DNA of 64,000 nt from NCBI GenBank assembly GCA_028285495.1, contig JANQPB010000042.1, positions 186,001 to 250,000 of the forward strand, given 5' to 3'. The notes under the pieces were generated by a model, which had not been told where the DNA came from, did no database searches, and saw nothing but the letters and a program-made list of their open reading frames with translations. Origin of the DNA: Acidimicrobiales bacterium (GTDB lineage: Bacteria; Actinomycetota; Acidimicrobiia; Acidimicrobiales; SZUA-35). The position numbers and the translations under genes are program-made. This document shows, piece after piece, positions 41,605 to 49,450 of the stretch; positions within the stretch are counted from its first letter, which is position 1; the number at the start of each line of letters is the position of its first letter.

Positions 41605-41654
41605 CGATAGTCGGCCCGGTTCCCGGGGCCGTTGTGAGCGAAGGGAGCGCTGCG

Positions 41655-42404
41655 ATGTCTGGCCACTCCAAATGGGCGACCATCAAGCACAAGAAGGGCG
41701 CAGCCGACGCCAAGCGGGGCAAGCTGTTCGCCAAGCTGATCAAGCAGGTCGAGGTCGCGGCCCGCAACGGTGGCGGCGACGTCGACTCCAACCCGACCCT
41801 GCGGACCATGTTCCAGAAGGCCCGCGACAACTCCGTCCCCCTCGACACGATCGAGCGTGCGGTCAAGCGGGGCACCGGCGAGCTCGAGGGCGTCAACTAC
41901 GAGCCGATCACCTACGAGGGCTACGCCCCCGGCGGCGTCGCGCTGCTGATCGACGTGCTGACCGACAACCGCAACCGCACCGGCTCCGAGCTGCGGTCGC
42001 TCCTGACCAAGAACGGCGGCTCGCTGGCCGAGCCCGGCGCCGTCGCCTGGCAGTTCGAGCGCAAGGGCGTGGTCAAGGTCAGCCGGTCGGCCGACGAGGA
42101 CGAGGTCATGATGGTCGGGCTCGACAACGGGGCCGAGGACCTGGAGGACCTCGAGGAGGTGTGGCAGGTCACCTGCGAGCCGGGCGACGTCCTGAGTCTC
42201 CGGGCCGCGCTGGAGGAGGCCGGCATCGAGGTCACCGATTCCGACTCGACGATGCTGCCGACCAACACGGTCCCGCTGGCCGAGGCCGGTCAGGTCAAGT
42301 CGGTGCTGAACCTCGTCGAGATGCTCGACGACCACGACGACGTCCAGGACGTCCACTCCAACATCGACATCCCCGACGAGGTCATGGAGTCGATCGATTC
42401 GTAG
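41655..42404 (+). CDS. yebC: YebC/PmpR family regulator/translation factor
   Basis: 249 residues. MSGHSKWATIKHKKGAADAKRGKLFAKL is the invariant YebC N-terminus; SNPTLRTMFQKARDNSVPLDTIERAVKRGTG and YEGYAPGGVALLIDVLTDNRNRT follow. Family members were first described as DNA-binding regulators of ruvC-linked genes and more recently as factors helping ribosomes through proline stretches. ATG at 41655 with AAGGGAG 7 bases upstream; an upstream GTG (41634) lacks one. A TATCCT -10 at 41599-41604 gives a leader of about 45 bases. In many Actinobacteria yebC lies next to ruvC, as here with an ABC module inserted on the opposite strand. Confidence 0.94.
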   Translation: MSGHSKWATIKHKKGAADAKRGKLFAKLIKQVEVAARNGGGDVDSNPTLRTMFQKARDNSVPLDTIERAVKRGTGELEGVNYEPITYEGYAPGGVALLIDVLTDNRNRTGSELRSLLTKNGGSLAEPGAVAWQFERKGVVKVSRSADEDEVMMVGLDNGAEDLEDLEEVWQVTCEPGDVLSLRAALEEAGIEVTDSDSTMLPTNTVPLAEAGQVKSVLNLVEMLDDHDDVQDVHSNIDIPDEVMESIDS

Positions 42405-42412
42405 TGGTCGAG

Positions 42413-43234
42413 TCAGACCCCGGCGACGCCGAGCAGGCGTGAGCGCTCGAGCGACCGGAAGCCCCGGACGAGGCTGACCAGCGCCAGGGTCCAGGCGACG
42501 GCGCCGAGGACGATCGGGAGCCAGCCCGCCCCGAACAGCACGCCGGTCGCCTGGCTGTAGGCGATCATGATCAGCGGCAGGCTGACCAGGCCCGAGGCCT
42601 GCTGGGCCGCCGCCGTCGAGTTCACCCTGGCCGAGAGCCGCAGCACCAGCGACAGGCACAGGGCGAGGAACGGCGGCAGCACCCACAGGATCATCAGCCA
42701 CCACTGGCGAGTGGGGAAGAACCAGCCGCCGACCTCGGGCCCGACGGTCAGGTTGACCAGCAACGAGTAGCAGGTGAAGCCGACGATCACGGTCAGGTAC
42801 CCGGGGGTGATGCTGGCGATCAGCTTCCCGAGGTAGATCTCGCGGGTCGCGGCGGGGGAGTGGGCCAGGAACTCGCCGGTGCCCCGCTCGCGCTCGCCGA
42901 CGATCGTGGCCGCACCGACGGCCGTCGAGATCGTGAGCGGCACGATCACGGCGACCGGGGCGACGAGGAACACCGCCAGCGCGTAGGCGCTCCGGCCCTC
43001 CGGCGTGTCGCCCTGGATCTGGTCCTTGGCCGACGCCGGCAGCGCCTCGAGCGTCGTCGAGAGCCGCTCGACGGTCTCCACGCTGCCGATGCCGGTGAGC
43101 GTGCCGAGCAGGATCGCCGGCAGGATGACGAAGAACAGCGACCCGAGCGCCGCCATCGGCACCCAGAAGTCGCGGGCCCTGGCCAGCTGCTTGAGGTCGG
43201 TCCTGGCCACCGTGGCCACCCGCTGCCAGTTCAT
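42413..43234 (-). CDS. ABC-2 type transporter permease
   Basis: 273 residues with about six hydrophobic segments (FWVPMAALGSLFFVILPAILLG, LAVFLVAPVAVIVPLTISTAVGAAT, TVIVGFTCYSLLVNLT, LMILWVLPPFLALCLSLVLRL and two C-terminal). The sequence AATIVGERERGTGEFLAHSPAATREIYLGKL is the typical NatB/ABC-2 loop. AAGGGAG lies 7 bases before the ATG at 43234, which overlaps the stop of the ATPase gene by ATGA. The pair forms an exporter of unknown substrate (drug, lipid or Na+ are all possible). Convergent with yebC with an 8-base gap. Confidence 0.86.
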   Translation of the reverse strand: MNWQRVATVARTDLKQLARARDFWVPMAALGSLFFVILPAILLGTLTGIGSVETVERLSTTLEALPASAKDQIQGDTPEGRSAYALAVFLVAPVAVIVPLTISTAVGAATIVGERERGTGEFLAHSPAATREIYLGKLIASITPGYLTVIVGFTCYSLLVNLTVGPEVGGWFFPTRQWWLMILWVLPPFLALCLSLVLRLSARVNSTAAAQQASGLVSLPLIMIAYSQATGVLFGAGWLPIVLGAVAWTLALVSLVRGFRSLERSRLLGVAGV

Positions 43235-44340
43235 CGCCGGGCTCCCTTCCCGTCGGTCGTGTCCCGGGCGTGCGCGTCGTCCGTTCGGTCGAGGTCGTGC
43301 TCGGCCCGGATGGCGAAGTACAGGTCCTCGAGCGTCGGCTCCCACGGGACGATGGCCCGCAGCTCCGTTCCGTGCTCGGCCAGCCACCGGGCCACCGAGG
43401 CCACCGCCGGCTCGTCGCTGAGGCTGACCCGCACGCCGCCGTCGACCGGCACCGCCTCGATGACCCGGGGGTGCTGGTCCAGGTAGGCGAGGCCACGCTC
43501 GTCGAACGAGCGGAAGGTGACCTGCGGGAGCGGCCAGTAGCGGCCGGCCAGCCGCCGGGGCTCGCCCCGCAGCACGGTGCGGCCGCCGTCGACCACGACG
43601 ATCTCGTCGGCCAGGCCCTCGGCCTCGGCCAGCAGGTGGGTGCAGAGCAGCACCGATCGGCCCCGTGCGGTCATCTCCCGAACGAGCCGCAGGACCGAGC
43701 GGGCCGACTCGGGATCGAGGCCGGACGTCGGCTCGTCGAGCAACAGCAGCTCGGGGTCGTGCAGGATGGCCCGGGCGAGGGCGAGCCGGGTCTTCATGCC
43801 CGTCGAGTAGCCGCCGACGAGCTGGCCGAGGGCCGGCTCGATCCCGAACCAGGCGGCCGCCTCGTCGATCCGCTGGTCGACCGCATGACCACGGCCGAGC
43901 CCGTACAGCTCGGCTGCGTAGCGGAGGTTGTCGATCCCGCTCAGCCGGTCGTACAGCGACGGCTTGGCCGACACGACCCCGCAGCGCCGCCGCACCTCCT
44001 CACCGCCGTCACCGGACGGATCGAGCCCGAAGACGCGGACGTGGCCGTCGTCCGGGGCGAAGGCGCCGGTGATCAGCCGGATGGCGGTCGTCTTGCCGGC
44101 GCCGTTCGGCCCGAGCAGCACGGTGATCCGCGAGCGGGCGATCCCGATCTCCAGCCCCTCGAGGGCCTGGACCTCACCGAACCGCTTCGACACGTCGACC
44201 ACGGTCGCCACCTGGTTCTCGGCTGGCCGGCGCTCGGCGCCGCCGGCCGCCGTCGGGGCCCGGGCGGGGGTCGGCTCGGGCGCCGGGGCCAGCTCACCCC
44301 GCTCGCGGCCGGTGCCGTCGGTTTCGCTGTCGTAGACCAT
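43231..44340 (-). CDS. ABC transporter ATP-binding protein (CcmA/DrrA-type)
   Basis: 369 residues. Walker A GPNGAGKTT, signature YSTGMKTRLALARAI, Walker B LLLLDEPTSGLDPES, His loop LLCTHLLAEAEGL. About 45 Pro/Ala/Glu-rich residues precede the domain and 120 residues follow it, as in DrrA/NatA-type exporters. It overlaps the permease by ATGA. The start is uncertain: ATG at 44340 is used, but a GTG at 44379 preceded by GATACC with a 6-base spacer would fit the leaderless pattern of this genome. Divergent from ruvC. Confidence 0.86.
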   Translation of the reverse strand: MVYDSETDGTGRERGELAPAPEPTPARAPTAAGGAERRPAENQVATVVDVSKRFGEVQALEGLEIGIARSRITVLLGPNGAGKTTAIRLITGAFAPDDGHVRVFGLDPSGDGGEEVRRRCGVVSAKPSLYDRLSGIDNLRYAAELYGLGRGHAVDQRIDEAAAWFGIEPALGQLVGGYSTGMKTRLALARAILHDPELLLLDEPTSGLDPESARSVLRLVREMTARGRSVLLCTHLLAEAEGLADEIVVVDGGRTVLRGEPRRLAGRYWPLPQVTFRSFDERGLAYLDQHPRVIEAVPVDGGVRVSLSDEPAVASVARWLAEHGTELRAIVPWEPTLEDLYFAIRAEHDLDRTDDAHARDTTDGKGARR

Positions 44341-44430
44341 GGCCACCCGGCGACGGGTGCCGATCGAGATCCTGCTCACCGAGGCGGTATCGGCGCGCTC
44401 GGGGTCCTCCTCAAGGGGTCGTTGCCCGAC

Positions 44431-44436
44431 TACGGT
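44431..44436 (+). promoter_or_regulatory. -10 element of ruvCAB-queA
   Basis: TACGGT with a 7-base spacer to GTG 44444; predicted leaderless. Confidence 0.55.
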
Positions 44437-44443
44437 CGTACGG

Positions 44444-44956
44444 GTGTTCGTGTTGGGCATCGATCCGGGGCTGTCGCGCTGCGGCTATGCCGTGGTCGAG
44501 CCCGCGCCCCGGGGCCGGGGGCGGGCCCATGCCCTCGGCGTGCTGCGGACCGCTCCCGACCTGCCGGTGCCCGAGCGACTCGGCCAGTTGCACCGCGACC
44601 TCGACGAGCTGCTCGACGAGTTCACCCCGGCGGTCGTCTCCGTCGAGCGCATCTTCTTCCAGAACAACGTCCGGACGGCCGTCGGCGTCGCCCAGGCGTC
44701 CGGGCTGGCTCTGGCCCTGGCGGCCCGCCGCAGCGTCGCCGTGGCCCAGTACTCTCCGTCCGAGGTGAAATCGGTGGTGGCCGGCGACGGCCAGGCGGCG
44801 AAGGAGCAGGTCCAGGAGATGGTGCAGCTGCTGTTGGGACTGGCGGAGATGCCGCGGCCGGCCGACGCGGCCGATGCCGCGGCGCTCGCCCTCTGCCACC
44901 TCGCCCACGATCCACACCTGCGCACGGTGACCGGGGCCAGCGGGGTGCCGACGTGA
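44444..44956 (+). CDS. ruvC: Crossover junction endodeoxyribonuclease RuvC
   Basis: 170 residues. Resolves Holliday junctions with RuvAB. The acidic active site is visible: VLGIDPGLSRCGYAV (first Asp), VSVERIFFQNNVRTAVGVAQASG (Glu), and the C-terminal DAADAAALALCH (Asp pair). GTG at 44444 is 7 bases after TACGGT (44431-44436). The stop overlaps ruvA (GTGA), giving the usual ruvC-ruvA-ruvB operon. Confidence 0.95.
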   Translation: MFVLGIDPGLSRCGYAVVEPAPRGRGRAHALGVLRTAPDLPVPERLGQLHRDLDELLDEFTPAVVSVERIFFQNNVRTAVGVAQASGLALALAARRSVAVAQYSPSEVKSVVAGDGQAAKEQVQEMVQLLLGLAEMPRPADAADAAALALCHLAHDPHLRTVTGASGVPT

Positions 44957-45600
44957 TCGGCTCGCTGCACGGCATCGTCATCGACCGCGAGCCGGTGCTC
45001 GAGCGGGCTGCCGGGGCCGAGATCATCGTCGACGTCGCCGGGGTCGGCTACCGGGTCACGGTCACGGCCGCCACCCTGTCGCGGCTGCCGGCCGACGAGC
45101 CGGTGCTGCTCCACATCCACCATCACTTCTGGGAGGCCGACCAGAAGCTGTTCGGCTTCCGGACCCGCACCGAGCGGGTGGCGTTCGAGGGCCTGCTCGG
45201 CGCCCACAAGGTCGGCCCCAACCTGGCGCTGGCGGTGCTGGCCACCCACCCGGTCGAGCAACTCGCCCGAATCCTCGCCGAGGACGACCTCGCCGCCCTC
45301 TGCGAGGTCCCCGGCGTCGGCAAGAAGACGGCCCAACAGATCCTGGTCGACCTGCGATCGACCCTGGTGCTGCCGGTGCTGGAGGACGGCACGGCGATCG
45401 ACCTGACCGCAGCCGGGGCGATCGACTCCGAGCCGGGATCGTCCGGCAACCTCGTCGACGTCCGGGAGGCGATGGCCAACCTCGGCTACTCGAGCGAGGA
45501 GATCAGGCGGGCGGTGGCCGCCCTCGGAGAGGAGGCGGCGGACACCACCGACAGCGGCCAGCTCCTGAAGCTGGCCATCCTCAGCCTGGCCAGCGGCTAG
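44953..45600 (+). CDS. ruvA: Holliday junction branch migration protein RuvA
   Basis: 215 residues. The N-terminal OB domain (MIGSLHGIVIDREPVL ... VAGVGYRVTVTAATL), LLHIHHHFWEADQKLFGFRTRTERVAFEGLL, the helix-hairpin-helix pair (GAHKVGPNLALAVLA and EVPGVGKKTAQQILVDL) and a C-terminal three-helix domain (REAMANLGYSSEEIRRAVAAL) are all present. RuvA tetramers hold the junction and recruit RuvB. GTG overlaps the ruvC stop by 4 bases, a coupled start. Confidence 0.95.
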   Translation: MIGSLHGIVIDREPVLERAAGAEIIVDVAGVGYRVTVTAATLSRLPADEPVLLHIHHHFWEADQKLFGFRTRTERVAFEGLLGAHKVGPNLALAVLATHPVEQLARILAEDDLAALCEVPGVGKKTAQQILVDLRSTLVLPVLEDGTAIDLTAAGAIDSEPGSSGNLVDVREAMANLGYSSEEIRRAVAALGEEAADTTDSGQLLKLAILSLASG

Positions 45601-45622
45601 GCCACCCGTCGCCGCGATCACG

Positions 45623-46717
45623 ATGCCACGAGACGAACTGCTCGATCCGAACCCGACCCCCGAGGAGTGGCGGAGCTCCCACGGCGACGTGGCTCAGGAT
45701 GCCGAGATCGCGCTCCGCTCCGGGGGCGACGAGCGGGGGCTGCGGCCACGCAGTCTCGAGGAGTTCGTCGGTCAGCGGGAGCTGAAGGAGCGCCTCGGCG
45801 TGATCGTCGAGGCGGCCAGGGGTCGGGGCCAGGCCGCCGACCACCTGCTGTTCGCCGGCCCGCCCGGTCTCGGCAAGACCACGCTGGCCGGCATCGTGGC
45901 CAACGAGATGGGGGCCCACCTCCACATCACCTCAGGGCCGGCCATCGTCCGGGCCGCCGACCTCGCCGCCATCCTGACCAAGATCGAATCCGGCGACGTG
46001 CTGTTCATCGACGAGATCCACCGGCTGCCCCGGGTCGTCGAGGAGGTCCTCTACCCGGCGATGGAGGACCTGCAGCTCGACGTGCTGCTCGGCAAGGGCC
46101 CGGCCGCACGCTCGATCCGCTTCGACCTGGAGCCGTTCACGCTGGTCGGGGCGACCACCCGAACCGGGCTGATCACCGGCCCGTTGCGAGACCGGTTCGG
46201 GTTCAACTTCCGGCTCGACTACTACAGCCCGGGTGATCTCGAGCAGATCGTGCTCCGGGCCGGCGAGGTGCTCGGGATCGAGATCACCAACGACGGGGCG
46301 GCGGAGATCGCAGCCAGGAGCCGGGGCACCCCCCGGATCGCCAACCGGCTGCTCCGCCGGGTCCGCGACTACGCCGAGGTCAAGGGCCACGGGTCCGTCG
46401 ACCGGGAGGCGGCATCCGACGGTCTGGCCCTGTTCGGGGTCGACGAGCGGGGCCTCGACAAGGTCGACCGGATCCTGCTGTCCAACCTGTGCGAGCGCTT
46501 CGGCGGCGGGCCGGTCGGTCTGTCGACCCTGGCCATCAGCGTCGGCGAGCCGACCGAGACGGTCGAGGAGGTCATCGAGCCCTTCCTCATCCAACAGGGG
46601 CTCCTGATGCGCACTCCTCGTGGACGGGTGGCCACCGCTGCGGCCTGGCAGCACCTCGGCCTCCAGGTCCCCGTCGAGGCCGGCGAGAGTCCCGACGTCA
46701 CCACCCTGTTCGACTGA
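45623..46717 (+). CDS. ruvB: Holliday junction branch migration helicase RuvB
   Basis: 364 residues, AAA+ motor that drives branch migration. RPRSLEEFVGQRELKERLGVIVEAAR, Walker A FAGPPGLGKTTLA, Walker B VLFIDEIHRLPRVVEE, sensor 1 LVGATTRTGLITGPLRDRFG, arginine finger region and a C-terminal winged helix (LCERFGGGPVGLSTLA). The first 45 residues are longer than in E. coli RuvB. It starts 22 bases after ruvA and continues the operon towards queA. Confidence 0.96.
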   Translation: MPRDELLDPNPTPEEWRSSHGDVAQDAEIALRSGGDERGLRPRSLEEFVGQRELKERLGVIVEAARGRGQAADHLLFAGPPGLGKTTLAGIVANEMGAHLHITSGPAIVRAADLAAILTKIESGDVLFIDEIHRLPRVVEEVLYPAMEDLQLDVLLGKGPAARSIRFDLEPFTLVGATTRTGLITGPLRDRFGFNFRLDYYSPGDLEQIVLRAGEVLGIEITNDGAAEIAARSRGTPRIANRLLRRVRDYAEVKGHGSVDREAASDGLALFGVDERGLDKVDRILLSNLCERFGGGPVGLSTLAISVGEPTETVEEVIEPFLIQQGLLMRTPRGRVATAAAWQHLGLQVPVEAGESPDVTTLFD

Positions 46718-46728
46718 CGGCGGCGACG

Positions 46729-47775
46729 ATGGCGAGCGAGACCTCGGCTGCGGTCGACGAGTTCGACTACGACCTGCCCGAGGCAGCCATCGCCCAGCGG
46801 CCGGTCGAGCCCCGCGACTCGGCCCGGCTGCTGGTGGCGGGTGACGGCACGACCCCGATCGAGCATCGTGCGGTCGCTGAGCTCGACGGATTCGTTCGGC
46901 CAGGCGACGTGGTCGTGCTGAACGACACCCGGGTCCTGGCCGCCAGGCTGCTGCTGACCAAGGCCACCGGTGGCAAGGCCGAGGTGCTGCTGCTGCGGCC
47001 GACGCCGACCCAGGACCGCTGGGAGGCGCTCGTTCGGCCCGGCCGTCGCCTGTCCCCGGGCACGGTGCTGTACCTCGACGGCGAACCGCTGGTCACCGTC
47101 GGCCCAGCCGTCCTCGCCGAGGGAAGCGACGGTGCGCCGGACGAGCGGGGCGACGGCCGGCGGCTGGTCGAGGTCGCCCCCCACGCCGTCGAGCGGGCCG
47201 GCCAGGTGCCGCTTCCGCCCTACATCACGGCCCCGCTGGCCGACCCCGAGCGCTACCAGACCGTCTTCGCCCGCCATCCCGGGTCGGTGGCAGCCCCCAC
47301 GGCCGGGCTGCACCTGACCGAGGCGCTGCTGGCCCGGCTGTCGGCGGCCGGCGCCACCATCGAGCGGGTCGAGCTGCAGGTCGGGCTCGGCACGTTCCGG
47401 CCGATCACCGCCGAGCGGGTCGAGGACCACGAGATGCACGCCGAGCGCTACGTCGTCGACCGGCACGTCTGGGAGCGGATCCGGGCCGCCGAGCGGGTCA
47501 TCGCCGTCGGCACCACCGTCGTCCGCACCCTGGAATCGGTGGCCGCGACCGGCCGGCTCGACGGCGAGACGTCGCTGTTCATCCACCGCGGCTTCCGGTG
47601 GCAGGTGGTCGACGTGCTGCTGACCAACTTCCACGTCCCCCGGTCGTCCCTGCTCGTCCTCGTCGACGCCCTCGTCGGCGACCGGTGGCGCTCGATCTAC
47701 GACGAGGCGCTGCGCGAGGGCTACCGGTTCCTCTCCTTCGGCGACGCCATGCTGCTCGAACGGTCCGTCCCATGA
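46729..47775 (+). CDS. queA: S-adenosylmethionine:tRNA ribosyltransferase-isomerase
   Basis: 348 residues. QueA moves the ribosyl group of SAM onto preQ1-modified tRNA to form epoxyqueuosine. Signatures: YDLPEAAIAQRPVEPRDSARLLV at the N-terminus, VVVLNDTRVLAARL, HPGSVAAPTAGLHLT and LTNFHVPRSSLLVLVDAL. ATG at 46729, 11 bases after ruvB, so it is likely in the ruv operon, an arrangement common in bacteria. The substrate tRNA is prepared by the tgt gene that follows. Confidence 0.95.
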   Translation: MASETSAAVDEFDYDLPEAAIAQRPVEPRDSARLLVAGDGTTPIEHRAVAELDGFVRPGDVVVLNDTRVLAARLLLTKATGGKAEVLLLRPTPTQDRWEALVRPGRRLSPGTVLYLDGEPLVTVGPAVLAEGSDGAPDERGDGRRLVEVAPHAVERAGQVPLPPYITAPLADPERYQTVFARHPGSVAAPTAGLHLTEALLARLSAAGATIERVELQVGLGTFRPITAERVEDHEMHAERYVVDRHVWERIRAAERVIAVGTTVVRTLESVAATGRLDGETSLFIHRGFRWQVVDVLLTNFHVPRSSLLVLVDALVGDRWRSIYDEALREGYRFLSFGDAMLLERSVP

Positions 47776-47830
47776 GGCCGAGCGGGCCGGCGACGGGTTG
47801 GCGATCGCCGGCGGTGGCCGGTAGGACCGG

Positions 47831-48970
47831 ATGATGGATCGGGATCGGGACAGCCCGTTGACGATGACCGTCGAGTCGACCAACGGCCGGGCCAGGGCCG
47901 GTGTGATGACCACCGCCCGAGGCGCCATCCCGACCCCGGTCTTCATGCCGGTCGGCACCCGGGCCGCGGTCAAGACCCTCGACACCGCCGATCTGGAGCG
48001 CCTCGGCCCCCCGATCGTGCTCGGCAACACCTATCACCTGATGGAGCGGCCCGGCGCCGAGCTGATCGGCGAGCTGGGCGGCCTGCACGCCTTCATGGAC
48101 TGGCCGGGCCACGTGCTCACCGACTCCGGCGGCTACCAGGTCTTCTCGCTCGAACCGACGATCTCCGAGCAGGGGGCCACCTTCCGGTCGGTGTACGACG
48201 GGTCGGCCGTCGAGCTCTCCCCGGAGCGCTCGGTTGCCGTTCAGGAGCTCCTCGGGGCCGACATCGCCATGGTCCTCGACGTGTGCACGGCCCTCCCGGC
48301 CACGCCCGAGCAGCTCCGCCACGACCTCGACCTGACCGTGCGGTGGGCCGAGCGCTCCAAGGCCGCCCACCGTCGGGCCGACCAGGCCCAGTTCGGCATC
48401 GTCCAGGGCGGCGTCGACCCCGACCTGCGGGCCGAGTCGGCCGAGCGGACCGTCGCCATCGGCTTCGACGGCTACGCCGTCGGCGGCCTCTCGGTCGGCG
48501 AGACCCGGGACGACATGGTCCCGGCCCTCCGGGCCGCCACCGCGCTGTTGCCGGCCGACCGGCCCCGGTACTTCATGGGCCTCGGCGACCCGGTCGGCCT
48601 CGTCGAGGCGGTGCACAACGGCATCGACATGTTCGACTGCGTGCTGCCGACCCGGCTGGCCCGCCACGGCACGGCGCTGACGTCCGAGGGGCGGCTCAAC
48701 CTCCGCAACCTCCGGTTCGCCCGCGACGACGCCCCGATCGACCCGGGCTTCCGCCATCCGCTGTCGCAGCGGTACTCCCGGGCCTACATCCGCCACCTCC
48801 TGCAGACCAACGAGCCGACCGCCGGGCGCATCATCACCCTCCACAACCTGGCCTGGCTGGCCGATCTCACGGCCAGGATGCGGCAGGCCATCGTCGATGG
48901 CCGGTTCGAGGCGCTCCGGTCCGAGATCTGGTCGACGTGGGCCCCGGACGAGGAGCCGCCGGCGGGCTGA
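47831..48970 (+). CDS. tgt: Queuine/preQ1 tRNA-ribosyltransferase lacking the zinc cysteines
   Basis: 379 residues. Tgt exchanges guanine 34 of certain tRNAs for preQ1. TPVFMPVGTRAAVKTL, LTDSGGYQVFSL (general base Asp98), QFGIVQGGVDPDLR, DGYAVGGLSVGE and MFDCVLPTRLARHG (nucleophile Asp269) are intact. The zinc site of bacterial Tgt, normally DPECDCYTC followed by YSRAYLRHL, reads DPGFRHPLS then YSRAYIRHL, so all three Cys are replaced (Phe307, His309, Ser312) while the fourth ligand His338 (TLHNL) remains. DEC in the substrate pocket reads DVC. Starts at 47831 and 47834 (ATG ATG) are equivalent. Probably the genuine Tgt of the queA-tgt pair, but with an altered metal site. Confidence 0.9.
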   Translation: MMDRDRDSPLTMTVESTNGRARAGVMTTARGAIPTPVFMPVGTRAAVKTLDTADLERLGPPIVLGNTYHLMERPGAELIGELGGLHAFMDWPGHVLTDSGGYQVFSLEPTISEQGATFRSVYDGSAVELSPERSVAVQELLGADIAMVLDVCTALPATPEQLRHDLDLTVRWAERSKAAHRRADQAQFGIVQGGVDPDLRAESAERTVAIGFDGYAVGGLSVGETRDDMVPALRAATALLPADRPRYFMGLGDPVGLVEAVHNGIDMFDCVLPTRLARHGTALTSEGRLNLRNLRFARDDAPIDPGFRHPLSQRYSRAYIRHLLQTNEPTAGRIITLHNLAWLADLTARMRQAIVDGRFEALRSEIWSTWAPDEEPPAG

Positions 48971-49144
48971 CCGCCCGCAGCCGGCCCCGGATGCTCCGAA
49001 CCGGTGACAGGAGCGGGCCCTGCCGTCCGATCGTGCGGGCGAGGCGCTAGACCGGGTGGGAACGTGACGCCGTGGCGCGTGCCGAGTCCAACCAGTTCGG
49101 CCCGCCGCCGACACGGCAAGCGAGGCGCGCTGCGCCGTTCCCGG

Positions 49145-49150
49145 TAGCGT
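49145..49150 (+). promoter_or_regulatory. -10 element of yajC-secDF
   Basis: TAGCGT, 20 bases before ATG 49171; short leader containing GGAGGT. Confidence 0.5.
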
Positions 49151-49170
49151 CACCAGGCTGGAGGTAGACC

Positions 49171-49449
49171 ATGGAGTTCATCCCACTCATCGTCGTCGGC
49201 GTGCTGATGTACGTCGTGCTGATCCTGCCCCAGCAGCGGCGGAACCGGGAGCACCGGGCCCTGCTCGCGTCCCTCGAGGAGGGCGACGAGGTCTTGACCA
49301 ACGCCGGCGTCTACGGGTTCATCGCCGCCGTCGATGGTGATGTCGTGTGGCTCGAGGTCGCCGACGGCGTCGAGCTGAAGCTGTCGAAGGCATCGGTGGC
49401 CAACAAGGTGGCCGTGGCAGCCGAGGCCGACGAGAGCGGAGACGACTGA
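49171..49449 (+). CDS. yajC: Preprotein translocase subunit YajC
   Basis: 92 residues: one N-terminal transmembrane helix (FIPLIVVGVLMYVVLILPQ), the QQRRNREHRALLASLEEGDEVLTNAGVYGFIAAV stretch typical of YajC, and a short acidic tail. It associates with SecDF and YidC in the membrane. GGAGGT lies 5 bases before the ATG, and a TAGCGT -10 is at 49145-49150. Two bases separate it from secD, so yajC-secD-secF is one operon. Confidence 0.93.
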   Translation: MEFIPLIVVGVLMYVVLILPQQRRNREHRALLASLEEGDEVLTNAGVYGFIAAVDGDVVWLEVADGVELKLSKASVANKVAVAAEADESGDD

Positions 49450-49450
49450 C

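Noticed and set aside
41598..43496. 632-codon minus-strand frame opposite yebC and across the ABC genes
   Set aside because: Out of frame with the ABC genes, repetitive Arg/Gly content, no motifs.
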